From Actinomycetota bacterium (GTDB taxonomy: Bacteria; Actinomycetota; Nitriliruptoria; Nitriliruptorales; JAHWKO01), in assembly GCA_019347855.1 (NCBI GenBank), contig JAHWKO010000016.1, positions 1 through 34,430 of the forward strand: DNA of 34,430 bases, read 5' to 3'. The notes under the pieces are model-generated. The model ran no database searches, had not been told where the DNA came from, and saw nothing but the letters and a program-made list of their open reading frames with translations. Below are positions 13,869-20,871 of the stretch, piece by piece. A program made the position numbers and the translations under genes. How positions within the stretch are numbered: the stretch's first letter is position 1; each line of letters begins with the position of its first letter.

Positions 13869-15863
13869 TCACCCGCCCGCGAGCGCGGGGAGGATGGTCA
13901 GCTCGTCGCCGGGCTCGAGCTGCGTGCCGAACCCGTCAAGGGCGCGGACGTCGTCCTCGCCCACGTAGAGGTTGAACGCGGAGCTGACCCTCTCTCCGTC
14001 GAGGATCTCCGCCACCAGCCGAGGGTGAAGCTGCCGGAGCCGGTCCAGCGCCTCCGCGACGGTCGCGGCGTCGACCTCGACCAGGTCCGCTCCGTCGGAC
14101 AGCTCCAGCAGCGTGCCGGGGATCCGCCACACCGGTCCGGCCGCCTCGTCCTCGGCGGCGGCGAAGTCCCCCGACCCGATCGCCACGAGGTCCTCGTCGC
14201 TGCGCTCGTCACAGAAATCCTTGAACGTGTAGCCGTCGCCGGAGCCGTTGCGTGCCGCCTTCTCCGTGAGCCACGCATCGACGAGGCGGACCAGCACGTC
14301 GGTGATCTGCCCGGTCTGGATGCGCCGCATCAGCGGCTTGCCGATAGCGGCCTGGTGACCGAGCCCGCCACGCAGGGTCACGTCGTAGGCCTCCACACGC
14401 TGGTTGGTGGCCGGGTCCTTGGTCATGGTCCCCTGCAGGCCGATGTCGCCGACCCAGTGGTGGGCGCAGGAGTGCGGGCAGCCGTCCATGAAGATCTTCA
14501 GGTCCTCGACCTGCTCGCCGAACCTCGCCTCGAGCTCCTCGAGGATCTCTCCGAGCTTGCCCTTGGTCTCGGCCACGGAGTAGTTGCAGAACTTGTGGCT
14601 CGTGCACGCGACCGAGTTGCCGTACACCTTGTTCCGCGCCAGCGGGTAGCCGATCCCCCGCAGGGGCTCGGTCAGCTCCGCGAGGCGGCCGAGCGGGACG
14701 TTGCCGATGATGAAGTCCTGCTGGCGGGTCAGGCGGATATCGGCGCCGACGTTCTCGACCGCGTCGGCGACCGCGATCATCTGGTCGCCGGTCATCCACC
14801 CCATGGGAACCGAGAAACCGACGTAGACCAGCCCGTCCTGCTTCTGCGCTCGGACACCGAAGTGGTCGTAGGCGCGCGGCTCGGGAGATGCATCGAAGTC
14901 CTCGAGCTCCCGGCCAAGACGCTCCTCGGCCATCTTGCGCACGCCCTCGGGCCCGTGGTCGTCCATCATGAACTTGATGCGGGCCTTGGCGCGGCTGATG
15001 CGGTACTTGGGGTCCTGCTGCCATGCGTCGGTGACCACGCGCAGCACGTCGATCGCGTCCTCGACCGGGACGAACACCCCCAGGTCACGCGACAGCCGCG
15101 GTGTGTTGGACAGCCCTCCCCCCACGCGGACGGCGAACCCGTCGCGACCGTCCTTGCGGACCGCCACCAGGGCGATGTCGTGGGTCTCGGGGGCGTTGCA
15201 CTGGCCCGGGCAGGCGCTGATGGTGAACTTGTGCTTCCGCGGCAGGTTGGAGTAGTCACGGTTGCCGTAGAAGTACTTCGCGGCCGCGTCGATCACCGGA
15301 CGGACGTCGAACAACTCGTCCTTCGCGACCCCAGCCACGGGGCAGCCGGTGATGTTGCGGACGGTGTCACCCTCGCCCCCGACCGTGGTCAGCCCGGTCG
15401 CCTGGATGGCCGCGAGGACCGCCGGGAGCTCGTCGAGCCGCACGTAGTGCAGCTGCAGGCCCTGGCGGGTGGTGAGCTCACCGTAGTTGTTGCCCCACTG
15501 CTTGGAGATCTCGCCGACGCCCCGCAGCTGCCCCGGCGCGAGGAGGCCGCCAGGCACCTTGATCCGCACCATGAACGTGCCGATCTTGGGCTTGTCGTGG
15601 GTCAGGCCCCACCAGTTGAGGCGGACGATGTCCTCCTCGGGGACCGCCTCGTAGCCCATGGCGATCATCTGCGGCAGGTCCTCGACGATGTCGAGCGGGA
15701 ACTTCTCCCGCTTCAACTGCTCGATCGAGTTGCGCTTGTAGACCAGTTCCCACGTCGGCTTCTCGCGGGGTCGGCGTCGCCTGCGGGCGGCACGGCGTGC
15801 CTCCGTGTCGGATGCCACGTCGGATGCCACGTCGGTGTCCTTCCTGGTGTCGGACGTGCTCAT
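13869..15863 (-). CDS. sir: Ferredoxin-dependent sulfite reductase fused to a CysO-like ubiquitin-fold sulfur carrier
   Basis: This 664-residue protein reduces sulfite to sulfide with six electrons. Residues about 35-560 form the two-repeat siroheme/[4Fe-4S] reductase, with cluster ligands C420, C426 (CTSHKFC), C462 and C466 (CPHSC). The N-terminal 33 residues are polar and very basic. After a linker, residues about 576-664 form a beta-grasp domain ending in EPGDELTILPALAGG at the exact C-terminus, with FNLYVGEDDVR before it. As I recall, mycobacterial CysO has VNIYVNDEDVR and ends TILPAVAGG, so the match is to CysO rather than generic ThiS/MoaD. CysO carries sulfide as a C-terminal thiocarboxylate for cysteine synthesis. 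The frame has no break, so this is a true fusion. ATGA overlap with sirC; cysH downstream. A nitrite-reductase identity is less likely in this context. Confidence 0.88.
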   Translation of the reverse strand: MSTSDTRKDTDVASDVASDTEARRAARRRRRPREKPTWELVYKRNSIEQLKREKFPLDIVEDLPQMIAMGYEAVPEEDIVRLNWWGLTHDKPKIGTFMVRIKVPGGLLAPGQLRGVGEISKQWGNNYGELTTRQGLQLHYVRLDELPAVLAAIQATGLTTVGGEGDTVRNITGCPVAGVAKDELFDVRPVIDAAAKYFYGNRDYSNLPRKHKFTISACPGQCNAPETHDIALVAVRKDGRDGFAVRVGGGLSNTPRLSRDLGVFVPVEDAIDVLRVVTDAWQQDPKYRISRAKARIKFMMDDHGPEGVRKMAEERLGRELEDFDASPEPRAYDHFGVRAQKQDGLVYVGFSVPMGWMTGDQMIAVADAVENVGADIRLTRQQDFIIGNVPLGRLAELTEPLRGIGYPLARNKVYGNSVACTSHKFCNYSVAETKGKLGEILEELEARFGEQVEDLKIFMDGCPHSCAHHWVGDIGLQGTMTKDPATNQRVEAYDVTLRGGLGHQAAIGKPLMRRIQTGQITDVLVRLVDAWLTEKAARNGSGDGYTFKDFCDERSDEDLVAIGSGDFAAAEDEAAGPVWRIPGTLLELSDGADLVEVDAATVAEALDRLRQLHPRLVAEILDGERVSSAFNLYVGEDDVRALDGFGTQLEPGDELTILPALAGG

Positions 15864-16465
15864 GCGGCTTCTTCGCTGGCGGGTTTTTCGCCGACGGCCG
15901 CAACGACCCGGTCGCGGACCTCATCGGCCCGCCCGGCTTCGCACAGGGCGACGAGCTCGTCGAGGTCGGCGACCGCGGCGCGCCACCGCGACGCCCACTC
16001 GACGAAGGGGATCCGCCGGGGAAGTGCCGCGTGGCGGGCCTGACCGAGCGCGTCGACGAGGGTCGTGACCGCCTGCGGGAGGAGCTCTTCGAGGTGCAGG
16101 CGCAGCCGCCGGGACAACGCCGGGGCGCGGCCACCGGTCGAGATGGCCACCTGCAGGTCGCCGCGCCGCACGATCGACGGGAAGGCGAAGTGGCAGTGCT
16201 CGACGTCGTCCATGGAGCTGACCAGGACACAACGCGCCTCTGCATCGGCGAAGAAGGTCGCGGGGTCGGTGGAGTCCTCGCCGGTGAGGATCGCGACGAA
16301 CGCCCCGTCGAGCAGGTCCGGGCGGTACTGGTCAGCGGTGACCTCCAAGACGTCCCCCCCGGCCTCTGCCAGGGTCGCGGTCCTGGAGGCAGCCGCCGGC
16401 CCGCCACCGACCACGACACAGCGGCGACCGGTGACGTCGAGGCTGATGGGCAACCCGAACGGCAT
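15860..16465 (-). CDS. sirC: Precorrin-2 dehydrogenase / sirohydrochlorin ferrochelatase (SirC / CysG N-terminal type)
   Basis: This 201-residue protein oxidises precorrin-2 to sirohydrochlorin for siroheme, the cofactor of the adjacent sulfite reductase. It has an N-terminal Rossmann motif CVVVGGGPAAASRTATLAEAG (about residues 16-36), then the family segment FPSIVRRGDLQVAISTGGRAPALSRRLRLHLEELLP (about 92-127), which contains the conserved Ser/Thr-Gly and Leu-Arg features, and a helical C-terminal dimerisation part. It is the first gene of the sulfur operon and overlaps the reductase start by ATGA. No ribosome binding site precedes the ATG and the flanking bases give no better start. The methyltransferase that makes precorrin-2 (SUMT) is not in the window. 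Whether it also inserts iron is not certain from sequence. Confidence 0.85.
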   Translation of the reverse strand: MPFGLPISLDVTGRRCVVVGGGPAAASRTATLAEAGGDVLEVTADQYRPDLLDGAFVAILTGEDSTDPATFFADAEARCVLVSSMDDVEHCHFAFPSIVRRGDLQVAISTGGRAPALSRRLRLHLEELLPQAVTTLVDALGQARHAALPRRIPFVEWASRWRAAVADLDELVALCEAGRADEVRDRVVAAVGEKPASEEAA

Positions 16466-16609
16466 GTCACGAGATTGGGGCGCCGCGGTCAGGTCCGCGA
16501 ACCTGTGGATGAGAAACCGTATTAACTGCCGCCCCTTGCCGTCGGGGCGGCTCTTGGGTGCGGTCGGGATGAGGCCGCGTACGGTGGCCGCATCGTCGGT
16601 GGAGGTCAC
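16466..16609. promoter_or_regulatory. Divergent control region between sirC and hemD
   Basis: This 144-base spacer drives sirC leftward and hemD rightward. The AT-rich patch at 16511-16526 contains, on the minus strand, TTAATACGGT, a plausible -10 for the sulfur operon; no clear -35 accompanies it. For hemD, GGAGG at 16601-16605 lies four bases before the GTG. I see no riboswitch-like structure. Confidence 0.35.
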
Positions 16610-17404
16610 GTGGAGGGCTTGCGCATCGGAGTGACCGCCTCGCGGCGCGGCGAGCAACTCGCGACCGCGCTGCGGCGCAGGGGGGGCACGGTCGTGGTCG
16701 GGGCGACGGTCGGCGGCGACCGCCCCGAGTCCGACCAGCAGCTGGCAGGCAGCACGGATGCGATCGTCGCGGCAGGGCCGGACTGGCTGGCGGCAAGCAC
16801 CGGCATGGGGATGCGCCTGTGGGCCGAAGCGGCCGAGCGGACGGGCCGGCTGCACCAGCTGCGCCGGGTGGTCGCCACGGCGCGGTGCGTGGCGCGCGGA
16901 CCCAAGGCCGTCGGCGGGCTGCGTGCGGTCGACGCCGAGCCCGAGTGGGTCTCGCAGGAGGAGACCGACGCCGACGTGGTGCGTTGGCTCTCCGACCACG
17001 TCCAGGCCGGGCAGGCGGTGGCGGTCCAGCTGCACGGCAGCCCCTTCGAGCATCCGTACGGACAGCTGCCGGGCGACGTGCGGGTGATCACGATCACCCC
17101 CTACCGCTCGGTCCTCCCCGACGACACCGGGCCGGCACGCCGGCTGATCCAGGCGACGCTCGACGGCGGGCTCGACGTGCTCACGTTCACGTCGGTCGCG
17201 GCCGTCCGTGGGCTGTTCGCGATCGCCCGCGACATGGGGCTCTACGACCGGCTGACTGCCGCGCTGCGGGGGCCCGTCGCGGTGGCTGCGGTCGGGCCGG
17301 TCACCGCTGCGGCGTTCGACCCCCACGACGTGCCCGTCACGGTCGTCCCCCGGCGGTCACGGACCAGCGAGTTGATCCGGTCGATCGAGGCCTGGGCGAG
17401 CTGA
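16610..17404 (+). CDS. hemD: Uroporphyrinogen-III synthase
   Basis: The enzyme closes hydroxymethylbilane to uroporphyrinogen III, the last common precursor of heme, siroheme and cobalamin. In this 264-residue protein two Rossmann-like halves are visible. The first starts LRIGVTASRRGEQLATALRRRGG (residues 4-26). The second has the family signature LDVLTFTSVAAVRGLFAIA (about 188-206) and VAAVGPVTAAAF near 225-236. The first half is also typical (IVAAGPDWLAASTGMGMRLWAEAA). The GTG start is set by GGAGG four bases upstream. It diverges from the sulfur operon and probably secures precursor for siroheme. It meets the next gene tail to tail with a four-base gap, leaving no room for a terminator. 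Confidence 0.88.
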   Translation: MEGLRIGVTASRRGEQLATALRRRGGTVVVGATVGGDRPESDQQLAGSTDAIVAAGPDWLAASTGMGMRLWAEAAERTGRLHQLRRVVATARCVARGPKAVGGLRAVDAEPEWVSQEETDADVVRWLSDHVQAGQAVAVQLHGSPFEHPYGQLPGDVRVITITPYRSVLPDDTGPARRLIQATLDGGLDVLTFTSVAAVRGLFAIARDMGLYDRLTAALRGPVAVAAVGPVTAAAFDPHDVPVTVVPRRSRTSELIRSIEAWAS

Positions 17405-17408
17405 TCGC

Positions 17409-18959
17409 TCAGCGGACGCGGGGACGCTTCGCGGCGCGCTCGGCCGGGACGTCATCCGAAGGCGCAGTCACCCGCGTCGCGGCCTCCCCGTGCGCGGCGA
17501 CCCGGCACAGTGCCCACGCCACCAAGCCGACCAGGCTGAGGTCGAACAGCAACGCGAACGGGATCGTCCGCAGCGTCACCTCCGTCTCCCCGCCGAGCAG
17601 CACGGGTCCCGCGTAGGCGAGTCCCGCGGCGATGGCCACCAGCCCCAGCAGCCCCGGCAGGGAAGATCCCTTCAGGCCCCGATCGTGCCGCCGGCGCATC
17701 TCGATGACGGAGACCGCCAGTGCTGCCAGCAGCACGACCGCGATGAAGACGATCGATCCCGGCAACACGAACGCGTGGACGGAACTCCACAGCGAGAAGT
17801 TCGGGTACTGGCTCCTGGGCTCCGGCGACGCATCCCGGGTCAGGTTGGCGAGGAACTCCGGACGCAGATGCAAGGCCGCGTCGGCGTTGCGTGCCAGCTG
17901 GTGGATCAGCTCCCCGGGATGGAGGGCGAAGAAGCGCAACAGCGTCGTGGTATCGACCTGCGCGAAGAACGCGGCGCGGAGGTCCGGGTCGTCGCGGGGG
18001 GATCCGGGGTGGTGGTACCCCGTCCCTGCGTAGCGGGCGAGGCCGGGATCGACGCCCAGATCCCGCAACGTCCGCGCCGGATCCTCTGCGCGCGGGAGCA
18101 GGTCCACGAACACGATGTTGTACGCGCCGACCTCGCTGGCCCCCGGCGGGGTCCTCGCCCAGGTCCACGTGGCCGTGCCCACGATGAGGACGACCGCTGC
18201 CGTCGCCGCGAGCCAGACGACACGGCCGGATCTCTGCCACGCGACGAGCACGGCGACCGCCGCGAACGGCACAGACAGCGCCACCAGCTCGTGCGTTGCG
18301 GACACCGTGATGGCGCCGGCGACCGCGAACACCCCGAGCGCGGCCAGAACCACGCTCTGCTGCCCGGACGTCACCGCCAGGACCGCCGCGCCGAGTGCCA
18401 GGATCACGCCGACGACCGCCGCTGCCTCGCCATGGAAGGAGTTCAGGACGCTGACGTACCCGGCGTCGGTCAGGATCACGACGAGCCACGCGAGCACCAC
18501 CGTCCATGCCACGGCCGGAATGCGGCGTAGCCCCAGGAACGTGGCGGTCACGCCGATCAACAAGGTCGTCGCGTGGACCAGCCCGACCGCGCGGATATCG
18601 AACCAGGACGGGTCGGTGAGCAAGCGATCGGCCCACAGGGCCACCTGCGCGAACAGCCGTTCGGACGACGGGTAGTCGAGCTCCGCGCCGGCGGTGGGTC
18701 CGGGCCCCACCGCGTACTCGGTGCGGAGGTGGTTGAAGTGGACCTCGTCCAGGTCCTCAACCGTGTGGCGCATCCCGACAGGTCCCATGACCCGTTGGTA
18801 TGAGCCGTTGTCCGCCAACCCCACCACCGGGGGCACGAGCAGCTGGTAGAGGATCGCGACGGCGACCAGCGCGGCACTCCCGCCGGATATGAAGACCAGC
18901 CGCGCCGAACGGCGCGAGCTGCCAGTGTTGTCCGACACGTCGATCCGGACGTTCTTCAT
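17409..18959 (-). CDS. Polytopic membrane protein, WsfD-like glycan biosynthesis transferase (putative)
   Basis: The 516-residue integral membrane protein has a first helix at about residues 23-45 (LVFISGGSAALVAVAILYQLLVPPVVG). Directly after it comes LADNGSYQRVMGP, which resembles the conserved acidic first loop of WsfD-type hexose transferases from S-layer glycan loci. About eight further hydrophobic segments follow from residue 130 onward, then an extracytoplasmic loop of about 110 residues (about 270-380), two to three final helices and a basic tail. Polyprenol-phosphate-sugar-using GT-C enzymes share this form. The family call rests on memory of the N-terminal motif and is moderate. The start is uncertain: the ATG at 18959 has no ribosome binding site and in-frame GTG codons lie upstream. 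It begins the glycan locus and diverges from the fkbM gene. Confidence 0.6.
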   Translation of the reverse strand: MKNVRIDVSDNTGSSRRSARLVFISGGSAALVAVAILYQLLVPPVVGLADNGSYQRVMGPVGMRHTVEDLDEVHFNHLRTEYAVGPGPTAGAELDYPSSERLFAQVALWADRLLTDPSWFDIRAVGLVHATTLLIGVTATFLGLRRIPAVAWTVVLAWLVVILTDAGYVSVLNSFHGEAAAVVGVILALGAAVLAVTSGQQSVVLAALGVFAVAGAITVSATHELVALSVPFAAVAVLVAWQRSGRVVWLAATAAVVLIVGTATWTWARTPPGASEVGAYNIVFVDLLPRAEDPARTLRDLGVDPGLARYAGTGYHHPGSPRDDPDLRAAFFAQVDTTTLLRFFALHPGELIHQLARNADAALHLRPEFLANLTRDASPEPRSQYPNFSLWSSVHAFVLPGSIVFIAVVLLAALAVSVIEMRRRHDRGLKGSSLPGLLGLVAIAAGLAYAGPVLLGGETEVTLRTIPFALLFDLSLVGLVAWALCRVAAHGEAATRVTAPSDDVPAERAAKRPRVR

Positions 18960-19022
18960 GTGGAAGCGATCGATCACGACGGTAGCTGTGCGAAGGTCCT
19001 CCGCGCCTCGGAACCACCTGCA

Positions 19023-19058
19023 GATCGCGCGCTGCCCAGCAGCGCCCAAAGCGCGATC
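19023..19058. repeat. Inverted repeat in the wsfD-like / fkbM intergenic region
   Basis: Arms GATCGCGC (19023-19030) and GCGCGATC (19051-19058) are perfectly complementary, enclosing a smaller GCTG/CAGC stem. It sits in the 230-base spacer between divergent genes, so it could be an operator or a leader hairpin of the minus-strand gene. Nothing else stands out in the spacer except a TAGCAT (19176-19181) eight bases before the fkbM ATG. That spacing would suit a leaderless transcript. Confidence 0.4.
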
Positions 19059-19189
19059 GACCGCCGGCATCCTGGATAACCTCCGCACGTGAGTGTCCGC
19101 GCCGCAGTCGAAGCCACCCACCCTTGGCGCGCCTCCGCCTGCTGTCCCCCAGCAGTGTGCGAACGTGACGGCATCTGTAGCATGTCGGC

Positions 19190-19900
19190 ATGACATCCGT
19201 GCGAGATCTAACCCTCCCGGAAACAAGAAGACGGACCTACTCGATATCCGGCCTTCAACTGTCCATCGCGGATTTCGAAGGATCATCCACGGCCGAGACG
19301 GTGGCGCACGACATCGGAAACGGCGCGTACGACTTCGAGTCTTTTCCGATATCTCCCGGCGACGTTCTCCTGGACATCGGCGCCCATGTCGGAGTGGTGT
19401 CGGCCTGGCTCGCACAGCGCTATCCTTACGCCTTCATCGTGGCCTGCGAGCCCTTTCCGGACACGTTCAATCTACTGACTGAGAACCTAGTGGCCAACCG
19501 CGTTACGAACGTGCTGCCACTCAACCTTGCCCTATCCGGAGATGGTCGGTTCGTGGACCTTATTAGCCACCCATGGTCCAACAGTGGCGGATCCACCGCC
19601 CAGTTGGCCGATATGAATCTCCGCGACCATATCAAGTCCAGAGTGATATCATGGACGCTCGACGAGTTGCTGTATCGTCTGCACATAACGCAATGCACTC
19701 TGCTGAAGATCGACTGCGAAGGGTCCGAGTACGAGATCCTATTGTCATCGCGGCAACTCTCCCGAATCAAGATGGTCCGCGGAGAACTGCACATTAATTC
19801 GCGTCTTCGAGTTCAAGGTTACTCACCAGAGCGCCTCATGAGTCACCTAAACGCGTACGGGATCGATGCCTCGTTCATGCGGTGCGAGATGGCCGAATAG
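19190..19900 (+). CDS. FkbM-family SAM-dependent methyltransferase (horizontally acquired)
   Basis: This 236-residue protein has the FkbM signatures: the SAM-binding motif LLDIGAHVGVVSAWLA (about residues 60-75), an acidic motif ACEPFPDTFNLLTENL, and the family-defining TLLKIDCEGSEYEILL (about 165-180). FkbM enzymes O-methylate sugars or lipids, here most likely a glycan residue made by the surrounding glycosyltransferases. Base composition differs sharply from its neighbours: a sampled 60-base stretch (19621-19680) has 31 G/C, against 48 in the next gene (20581-20640). It uses codons such as ATA and TTA rarely seen nearby. It therefore looks imported. No Shine-Dalgarno is visible. Its 3' end overlaps the following GT2 frame by 19 bases. 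Confidence 0.88.
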   Translation: MTSVRDLTLPETRRRTYSISGLQLSIADFEGSSTAETVAHDIGNGAYDFESFPISPGDVLLDIGAHVGVVSAWLAQRYPYAFIVACEPFPDTFNLLTENLVANRVTNVLPLNLALSGDGRFVDLISHPWSNSGGSTAQLADMNLRDHIKSRVISWTLDELLYRLHITQCTLLKIDCEGSEYEILLSSRQLSRIKMVRGELHINSRLRVQGYSPERLMSHLNAYGIDASFMRCEMAE

Positions 19901-20871
19901 CGCTCGCACAGCAACCACCCGCAGGAACGGCGCTGCACGCCTCGGTGATCTGCACCGTCCTCAACGAGCGGGACACCATCGGCCCGCTGGTGCGCTCACT
20001 GCTGGGGCAGACCCGCCGACCGGACGAGATCACCATCGCCGACGCGGGGTCGACCGATGGAACCCGCGAGATCCTCCACGCGCTCACCGCAGCGTCGTCG
20101 CTGGTGCGGGCGATGGACGCCCCGGGGGGCCGTTCCACCGGACGCAACGCGGCGATCCGTGCTGCAACGCACGACGTCATCGCCTGCATCGATGCGGGGT
20201 GCGTGGCCGAACCGACCTGGCTCGAGCACCTTCTGGCACCGTTCTCCGACGGTGCCCGATGGGTCGGGGGCTTCTACCGCCCGGCCGGACGGTCCACCAA
20301 GGCGACGTGCTTGGGGCTGGTCGTCGTGTACGTCCGCGAGGAGGTGGACGAGGACGGGTTCCTGCCGTCCGCACGTTCGATGGCGTTCGTCCGCTTGGCG
20401 TGGGAAGCGGTCGGCGGGTTCCCCGAGGACCTCGACTACGCCGAGGACACGCTGTTCGACGAGCGGCTGCTTGCCGCCGGGTACCGCCCCGTCTTCGCCG
20501 GGGAGGCGGTGGTGCGCTGGTCGCCCCCGAGCTCCTACCGCCAGCTCGCCCGGACGCTGTACCGCTGGGGCCACGGCGATGGCGTGGCCGGCCTGCGTGG
20601 CGGGACCTACCGGCGGCTCCTGGCCGTCTACGGGGCCACGGTCGCGGCTGTGGTGCTGGGGCTGGCCGTCGACCGACGGCTCGTGCCCGTGGCCGTCGCC
20701 CCGCTCGGCGTGAGCGTGGCGCGACGCACCCGCCACAAGTACCGCCACGCCGACGGCTGGTCGCGGTTCGTGCACATCCCCGTCGCGCACGTGACCGCCA
20801 ACGTCGCGGCCTTGACCGGGTTCCTGCGTGGTCGCCGCAGCCGGCGCGAGCGACGGGACGGCACGCCGTGA
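19882..20871 (+). CDS. Family 2 glycosyltransferase
   Basis: The 329-residue GT-A enzyme has an N-terminal ASVICTVLNERDTIGPLVRSLL and TIADAGSTDGTREIL, then a GRSTGRNAAIRAATHDVIACIDAGC segment holding the acidic metal-binding pair region. An acceptor part follows with AWEAVGGFPEDLDYAEDTLFDERLL. The C-terminus has a hydrophobic region (about 248-275) and a very basic tail. It probably transfers a sugar from a nucleotide donor at the cytoplasmic membrane. The start is unclear: the GTG at 19882 lies inside the imported fkbM gene, while the in-frame GTG at 19945 would begin right at the first strand. The original 5' end may have been replaced when fkbM arrived. It overlaps the next gene by GTGA. 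Confidence 0.8.
   Translation: MRDGRIALAQQPPAGTALHASVICTVLNERDTIGPLVRSLLGQTRRPDEITIADAGSTDGTREILHALTAASSLVRAMDAPGGRSTGRNAAIRAATHDVIACIDAGCVAEPTWLEHLLAPFSDGARWVGGFYRPAGRSTKATCLGLVVVYVREEVDEDGFLPSARSMAFVRLAWEAVGGFPEDLDYAEDTLFDERLLAAGYRPVFAGEAVVRWSPPSSYRQLARTLYRWGHGDGVAGLRGGTYRRLLAVYGATVAAVVLGLAVDRRLVPVAVAPLGVSVARRTRHKYRHADGWSRFVHIPVAHVTANVAALTGFLRGRRSRRERRDGTP

Noticed and set aside
13869..15863. Nitrite reductase as the function of the siroheme enzyme
   Set aside because: The operon with APS reductase and the CysO-like domain argues for sulfite; no nitrate or nitrite genes are nearby. Sequence alone does not exclude it fully.
13830..16043. 737-codon plus-strand frame opposite the sulfite reductase
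   Set aside because: Antisense artefact: no recognisable fold, and the opposite strand encodes complete siroheme and cluster motifs.
16466..16609. Riboswitch upstream of the sulfur operon
   Set aside because: The spacer is short and shows no conserved SAM, cobalamin or similar core that I can recognise.
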